Source: an uncultured Eubacteriaceae bacterium (GTDB taxonomy: Bacteria; Bacillota; Clostridia; Lachnospirales; CAG-274). From it: a DNA stretch of 64,000 nt. The DNA is taken from the NCBI GenBank assembly GCA_947167715.1, contig CAMVJD010000001.1:62001-126000 (forward strand), in the 5' to 3' direction. Position 1 is the stretch's first letter. The number at the start of each line of letters is the position of its first letter. The notes below the pieces were generated by a model. It saw nothing but the letters and a program-made list of their open reading frames with translations, was not told the origin of the DNA and did no database searches. A program made the position numbers and the translations under genes. Shown here piece after piece: positions 60,562 through 64,000 of this stretch.

Positions 60562-60591
60562 AAAAGTGTTCTCATTGTGAGAACACTTTTT
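60562..60591. repeat. ICE palindrome copy 22 (intergenic)
   Basis: Overlaps the TAA stop of the 60590-60874 gene and lies 18 bases before the virD4 start. Confidence 0.92.
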
Positions 60592-60874
60592 ACTTACGTT
60601 TATTGTTATATTCGATTAAATCCGATAAATCAAAGTGTAGTTTTTCCCACATAAAAAGCTGATATTCTTTAAAAGCATTGCTATTTTTAGGGTCATAGTC
60701 CTTAAATTTTTCGTCTACTTCGGTAAAAAATTCTTCGTATGTAATACCTTGTTTTTGGCATTGCTCCGATAGTATATCTTCGACAATCGGACCCCAAAGA
60801 TTATCGTTTACAAATTTTTTGTTGTATTTCATCATTTCTTCTTGTGTTTCAAATATGCAGGGTGCAGTTTTCAT
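60590..60874 (-). CDS. Hypothetical protein, 94 aa
   Basis: Acidic helical protein (YNKKFVNDNLWGPIVEDIL, then TYEEFFTEVDEKFKDYD). Overlaps the preceding gene by 26 bases. Located just before virD4, where small accessory transfer proteins are common; function unknown. Confidence 0.65.
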   Translation of the reverse strand: MKTAPCIFETQEEMMKYNKKFVNDNLWGPIVEDILSEQCQKQGITYEEFFTEVDEKFKDYDPKNSNAFKEYQLFMWEKLHFDLSDLIEYNNKRK

Positions 60875-61130
60875 TTTGTTTCGCCTTTCTTAAATTATTT
60901 AATAATGCTTTCCTTTTCGATAATAAATATTGTTCCGTGCCGTAATTAAGCATTGACAGGGAACAGTTCGCCTGCTTGTTTTGATATTGCATCAGCAGGC
61001 TTTCAGTCGTTGAAATGCTTTCAACAAGCAGCTTTTCAAGTATTTCTTTTTCTTTGGAGCTTAATTTTATAAGCTCCGTCATAGACGGAGTATGCTCCAA
61101 AAAATAAATATCTGTGATTTTGGTGTTCAT
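60849..61130 (-). CDS. Hypothetical protein, 93 aa
   Basis: Helical, Leu/Ser/Lys-rich (MTELIKLSSKEKEILEKLL, then YLLSKRKALLNNLRKAK). ATG after TAGGAGG. No family recognised; transcribed with its neighbours. Confidence 0.65.
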   Translation of the reverse strand: MNTKITDIYFLEHTPSMTELIKLSSKEKEILEKLLVESISTTESLLMQYQNKQANCSLSMLNYGTEQYLLSKRKALLNNLRKAKQNENCTLHI

Positions 61131-61141
61131 AATATCCTCCT

Positions 61142-61171
61142 AAAAGTGTTCTCACAATGATAACACTTTTT
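61142..61171. repeat. ICE palindrome copy 23 (intergenic)
   Basis: Overlaps the TAA stop of the PcfB-like gene. Same GATAACAC variant as copy 1, at the opposite end of the element. Confidence 0.9.
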
Positions 61172-61697
61172 AAATTGCCCCAATATCCTTATGCTTTGTA
61201 GGCGTAGCCCTATCAGAATGTCGTTCTTTGAGCTTGTTTGCTTCACGTTTGGCGCGACTAACAACATTTGTGATACTTTCAGCGGCACGTACGCGCTGTT
61301 CTTTAGTCATTGATTTTTTGTCAAGTTTTGCTTGTACAGATTTTTGACATTTGGGCAAAAGCTCGTCCATAAGGGATGCGTTCGCCTTTGTGACAATAAT
61401 ATCAAATTTACCATTGCCGTTACTTGTTTTAACAAAGTCTTGATTATAACTTTTTAATTTTTTTGATAATTCATTTGCAAGATTAGCATCTAAATCTTGC
61501 ATTTTATATATTCCTTGATTTCTATGCTTGCGCATAAAACTTTTTACATTTTTTGCGGGAGCATTTTCTTTTTTCGAGTTTCCGTAATTTTTTAGCTGTT
61601 CTTTCTTTTTTTCGACATCGTTAAGAATTATTCCCAACAATTTTGATAAAAGTTTCTTAACGACACCGATATGCTCTTTTTGCATTTCATCTTGCAT
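61170..61697 (-). CDS. PcfB/DUF3801-like transfer protein
   Basis: 175 residues from the ATG at 61697 (GAGGAGTG upstream). Helical N-terminus, then 'KNVKSFMRKHRNQGIYKMQDL' and a small alpha/beta part (KFDIIVTKANASLMDELL), like the PcfB family that supports the relaxosome and coupling protein in Gram-positive plasmids. The position two genes before virD4 agrees. The C-terminus is basic. Similarity is moderate. Confidence 0.6.
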   Translation of the reverse strand: MQDEMQKEHIGVVKKLLSKLLGIILNDVEKKKEQLKNYGNSKKENAPAKNVKSFMRKHRNQGIYKMQDLDANLANELSKKLKSYNQDFVKTSNGNGKFDIIVTKANASLMDELLPKCQKSVQAKLDKKSMTKEQRVRAAESITNVVSRAKREANKLKERHSDRATPTKHKDIGAI

Positions 61698-61708
61698 ATA
61701 ATCACTCC

Positions 61709-62293
61709 TCATTTTCGGTTTGCAAGCTGCGCGGCGACTCTTTTAGCCCTGCTTAATATCGTATTTGCGTATATTGTTTTTTGTTTTTTCGTTTCTTCCG
61801 TGTTTTCTTGTGCTGTGTTTTGTGTTCTGCTGCCATCGGCAAACTTTATGTCAAGTTCTCCGACAACAATTCTATCTCTTTTTTCGAGTTCTTCTTTGGC
61901 TTCTCTCTTTTCTGTTTCGTCTAATTCGCGTTTGGCTGCTGTTATAGCATCGCCCTCGTTTTCTCCGTCCTCCTTTTCTGCAAAAATATCGTTTATAAGG
62001 GCTTTGACCTTACTGTAATTATTGATTTTTACAGCATATTCAAGGATAAATTCCTTTTCGTCCTCGGTCAGACCGTATTCGGGCTGATACGAAACACCTG
62101 TTTTATCTTCGTAGTAGGCTTCAATCTCGCTTATTTCCGCTGTTCCAAACATCAACCCGTTCAATGCTGTTATGTCATATTCGACAAGTGTGATAAGCAG
62201 CTGTGCTTTTGCTACGCAGTCGTCATATTCACTCAATTTGTCTTTAACGCAGGCAGCAAGCAGATTTTCAATGTTAAAAGCAACATCAAACAT
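61709..62293 (-). CDS. Hypothetical protein, 194 aa
   Basis: Start at the ATG at 62293 (GGAGGTG 6 bases away). The N-terminal half is helical and hydrophobic (ENLLAACVKDKLSEYDDC...LLITLVEYDITAL), followed by an acidic coiled coil and a Thr/Gln linker ending in a basic LSRAKRVAAQLANRK tail that resembles the end of the PcfB-like protein. Not recognised. It overlaps the replication gene by 8 bases. Confidence 0.65.
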   Translation of the reverse strand: MFDVAFNIENLLAACVKDKLSEYDDCVAKAQLLITLVEYDITALNGLMFGTAEISEIEAYYEDKTGVSYQPEYGLTEDEKEFILEYAVKINNYSKVKALINDIFAEKEDGENEGDAITAAKRELDETEKREAKEELEKRDRIVVGELDIKFADGSRTQNTAQENTEETKKQKTIYANTILSRAKRVAAQLANRK

Positions 62294-63458
62294 TAGCTGC
62301 ACCTCCGTACATATCGTGATTTACTTCGCTTTCGTAATAGTGGACAGGGGTCATATAAGAGTTATATAATGCTGTTATTAAATAAGCCCGCATATTTTCA
62401 ATCTTTGTTGTGTTTTTACTCATTCGGTCTCTCACATACTCGATATGTGTTGAGTTCAATTTCAAAAAAACAGATTTTACCGTCTCATACGGATAATCTG
62501 TGCCGTTGATTTTAACAGTTCGGCGCGGAACGCAGACCACATCGCAGATTATTTTATATATTTCAGCAACATATTCTTTGTCGCGTTGCTTATCTCGTGC
62601 GGTCATATATAAGTCGTATGATATATTTTCGCGTATCTGCTGTTTTAATTGCTCTGTATTAAATTCATCCGAAAACATATCAAGCTGATTTTCGATAACA
62701 TCATCGGTCTGTCCGTCTATCTCTTTTGATTGATTGATAGATTGATTATTTAGATTATTTGTTATAGTTTTATTATTATATAGTTTTTTGTACGAACAAT
62801 TTGTTTGTGCAAGTACAGACTTATCGTCTGTACAAGTACCGACATTTTGTTTGTGCAAGTACGAACTTTCTGTTTGTACAAGTACAGACATTTTGTTCGT
62901 ACTGTGAGAAATAGCGGCTTTCGAGACTTTTTCTGTATCTGAATTATCTGTTGAACAAGTACAAACATTTTGTTCGTACTGTGAAGAACAGCGGCTTTCA
63001 GAGGTGTTTTCTTTTTTTCTGTTTTTTTCAGCACGTCTTTTTTCTTGTTCACGTTTTTCTTGTATCTCACAAACTCTCTGATTTCCTTTTTCAACCAATG
63101 ATAGTAACAGCTGCATATCAAAACAAATTTTATAGTATTTTTTTGCGGGAATACCTTTTTTAGCGGTTTTTATTAGACCTATTTCTTCAAGTTTTCGCGC
63201 AATAGGTAATTGCTGCCGTTGCGTAAGAGTCGTACTCTCCTCGATATCGTAAACTGTTGCGTAAAAAAAGCCATCTTCGGACAGCTTGTCGTTCTTCGAG
63301 TAATAATACATTTTTGATAAAAGGCATTGATACATTTGGGCTTCAAGGTTACCAATAGCGTGAGAAAGTATACGGTTATGGGAAATTGTATTATCACTTG
63401 CCAAAATATCAAAAAAGGCTTTTAAAAGCTCGTTATAGTTATTTTCCACAGCTTTCAC
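62286..63458 (-). CDS. Replication initiator-like protein with internal iterons
   Basis: 390 residues; GTG at 63458 or, with better spacing from AAGGAG, GTG at 63449. The N-terminal half is a winged-helix initiator domain (NLEAQMYQCLLSKMYYYSKN, FYATVYDIEESTTLTQRQQLPIARKLEEIG) like RepA_N/DnaD-type Firmicutes initiators. The middle (about residues 165-225) is low-complexity and contains the DNA repeats listed separately. The C-terminal part (NISYDLYMTARDKQRDKEY, TVKINGTDYPYETVKSVFLKL) is a second domain found in ICE replication proteins. It probably starts rolling or theta replication of the circular ICE. Confidence 0.8.
   Translation of the reverse strand: MKAVENNYNELLKAFFDILASDNTISHNRILSHAIGNLEAQMYQCLLSKMYYYSKNDKLSEDGFFYATVYDIEESTTLTQRQQLPIARKLEEIGLIKTAKKGIPAKKYYKICFDMQLLLSLVEKGNQRVCEIQEKREQEKRRAEKNRKKENTSESRCSSQYEQNVCTCSTDNSDTEKVSKAAISHSTNKMSVLVQTESSYLHKQNVGTCTDDKSVLAQTNCSYKKLYNNKTITNNLNNQSINQSKEIDGQTDDVIENQLDMFSDEFNTEQLKQQIRENISYDLYMTARDKQRDKEYVAEIYKIICDVVCVPRRTVKINGTDYPYETVKSVFLKLNSTHIEYVRDRMSKNTTKIENMRAYLITALYNSYMTPVHYYESEVNHDMYGGAANV
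62787..62966. repeat. 23-bp iterons inside the replication gene (candidate oriV)
   Basis: CAAGTACNRAC cores lie at 62810, 62833, 62856 and 62879, exactly 23 bp apart, with a degenerate unit in phase at 62787-62797 and an outlying copy at 62956. Because 23 is not a multiple of three, the protein sequence changes frame from unit to unit, so the repeat is conserved as DNA. A 45-bp segment around the last unit is also repeated about 77 bp away. Confidence 0.78.
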
Positions 63459-63777
63459 ACTCCTTATTGGGAAATATATCGTTCCAAGAATTTACAACTT
63501 TTAGCATATCTTTTTTCATTTTGTTAGCTATTTTCTCGTTGTTATCGGCATATATAAGCAAATAATCATCATCATTTGCATACTCCGCAACAATGTCTTT
63601 TACTTCGGCTATGCGTTTAAACTTATTGTCTGTGATTATTTCTGAAATCAACAAAGTTGCTTTATCGTTTAATCGCATAAGTGCTATTGCCTTTGGTATT
63701 ACGATTTGGTCTAATGATAAAAGCATTTGCGCGGTTTCTAACCATTTTGTCATTTCGTCTTTTACAGCTTCGCTCAT
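63439..63777 (-). CDS. Hypothetical protein, 112 aa
   Basis: First gene of the long minus-strand operon. ATG at 63777 with AAAGGAG; the ORF-track start overlaps a terminator. Helical with DQIVIPKAIALMRLNDKATLL and two Cys near the end (ECESCGK). Its last 20 bases overlap the replication gene, so it may regulate replication. No family recognised. Confidence 0.65.
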   Translation of the reverse strand: MSEAVKDEMTKWLETAQMLLSLDQIVIPKAIALMRLNDKATLLISEIITDNKFKRIAEVKDIVAEYANDDDYLLIYADNNEKIANKMKKDMLKVVNSWNDIFPNKECESCGK

Positions 63778-63808
63778 TTTTGTTATCTCCTTTCTTTTTT
63801 TTTGAACA

Positions 63809-63849
63809 CAAAAAAGGCACTCCAAAGATTTAATATCTTCAAAGTGCCT
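63809..63849 (-). terminator. Intrinsic terminator just inside the right end of the ICE
   Basis: AGGCACT / AGTGCCT closing stem (63815-63821, 63843-63849) with AAAGAT/ATCTT inner pairs, then TTTTTT on the minus strand. It would stop transcription entering from the chromosome and attenuate read-through across the joint in the circle. Confidence 0.82.
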
Positions 63850-63876
63850 AATTTCTTAATATTAAGTTACACCAAA
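63847..63876. other. Candidate right attachment site (attR side) of the ICE
   Basis: CCTAATTTCTTAAT (63847-63860) is the inverted copy of 10958-10971, and ACACCAAA (63869-63876) is the direct copy of 10949-10956. Joining the ends gives an attP with 14-bp inverted arms around a 17-base centre that contains the core, as expected for a serine recombinase. Confidence 0.55.
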
Positions 63877-63936
63877 CTTGCTTAAACTGCCCGTTTCAGC
63901 TTACTTTTTATTTTTTACCCTTGAGAGTTCCACCGT

Positions 63937-63971
63937 ATCGTGAACGTCTAAATATTTTTGACGTTCACGAT
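63937..63971. other. 12-bp perfect inverted repeat outside the right end
   Basis: ATCGTGAACGTC / GACGTTCACGAT separated by 11 bases; on the inferred boundary it is host or phage sequence. It may be the terminator-like or operator dyad before the next gene, whose ribosome binding site (AAAGGGGGTGAGG) is at the very end of the window. Confidence 0.7.
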
Positions 63972-64000
63972 AATAAACCCAAATTTGAAAGGGGGTGAGG

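Noticed and set aside
62787-62966. Short regular repeats that might be a CRISPR array
   Set aside because: Unit length of 23 bp without unique spacers, located inside a coding gene; iterons explain it better.

Overview
The window looks like a low-GC Gram-positive gut Clostridium relative, most likely a Ruminococcaceae/Oscillospiraceae member. This rests on AAGGAGG-type ribosome binding sites, sigma-A promoters with 17-base spacers, a Thr-rich CnaB-repeat surface protein with an LPxTG-like anchor, and a Tn1549/CD1107-like conjugation gene set. No rRNA, tRNA or CRISPR array was seen.

Region 1 (1-5.2 kb) is host sequence: the 3' part of a very large sortase-anchored adhesin, an unrecognised small protein, and an orphan BlaI/MecI-type repressor with a near-consensus promoter. 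Region 2 (5.2-10.74 kb) is a condensed phage structural module: small and large terminase, SPP1-gp6-like portal, gp20-like scaffold, an XkdN-like tail assembly chaperone with a canonical A AAA AAC -1 frameshift site, and a coiled-coil gene in the tape-measure position. Major capsid, head-tail connector, sheath and tube genes are absent, although the remaining genes are intact.

Region 3 (about 10.95-63.87 kb) is one integrative conjugative element (ICE) of about 53 kb. At its left end are a large serine recombinase (minus strand) and a plus-strand mobilisation operon (mobC, MOBP relaxase, two duplicated XRE regulators, a Fic-domain protein). Everything else runs on the minus strand. From right to left this is: a replication initiator with iteron-like repeats inside the gene, PcfB-like and VirD4, pilin, VirB6-like, PrgI, VirB4, a 1.6k-residue M23-tipped transfer protein, SSB, topoisomerase III, an ArdC-like/Sel1 protein, a set of small genes with an ADP-ribosyltransferase-like protein, parA-HTH-parB, more small genes and regulators, TraX, a 3,838-residue polyvalent protein (zincin, ArdC-like, primase/Toprim, methylase, SNF2 helicase) and a possible PBECR4-type nuclease protein. 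Candidate attachment cores (ACACCAAA) with 14-bp inverted arms flank the element. In the circular form the recombinase transcript would read across the joint into the rep/transfer operon.

The most unusual feature is a dispersed palindrome of about 30 bp (arm AAAAAGTGTTCTCA, 3-base loop), found 23 times in the ICE and nowhere else in the window. Twelve copies are intergenic, most of them touching or close to the stop codon of the preceding gene. Eleven lie inside genes, always in one frame and usually one base shorter in one arm, encoding a decapeptide of the type K-V-S-H-N/D-E-T/N-x-F. This resembles Rickettsia palindromic elements, or scars of gene fusion in polyvalent proteins. A second system is a small HTH gene at 42.26 kb whose own promoter and two distant ICE promoters all carry the same ACCACGCAATGCGTGGT-type palindrome between -35 and -10, which suggests a compact regulon covering the partition and accessory operons.
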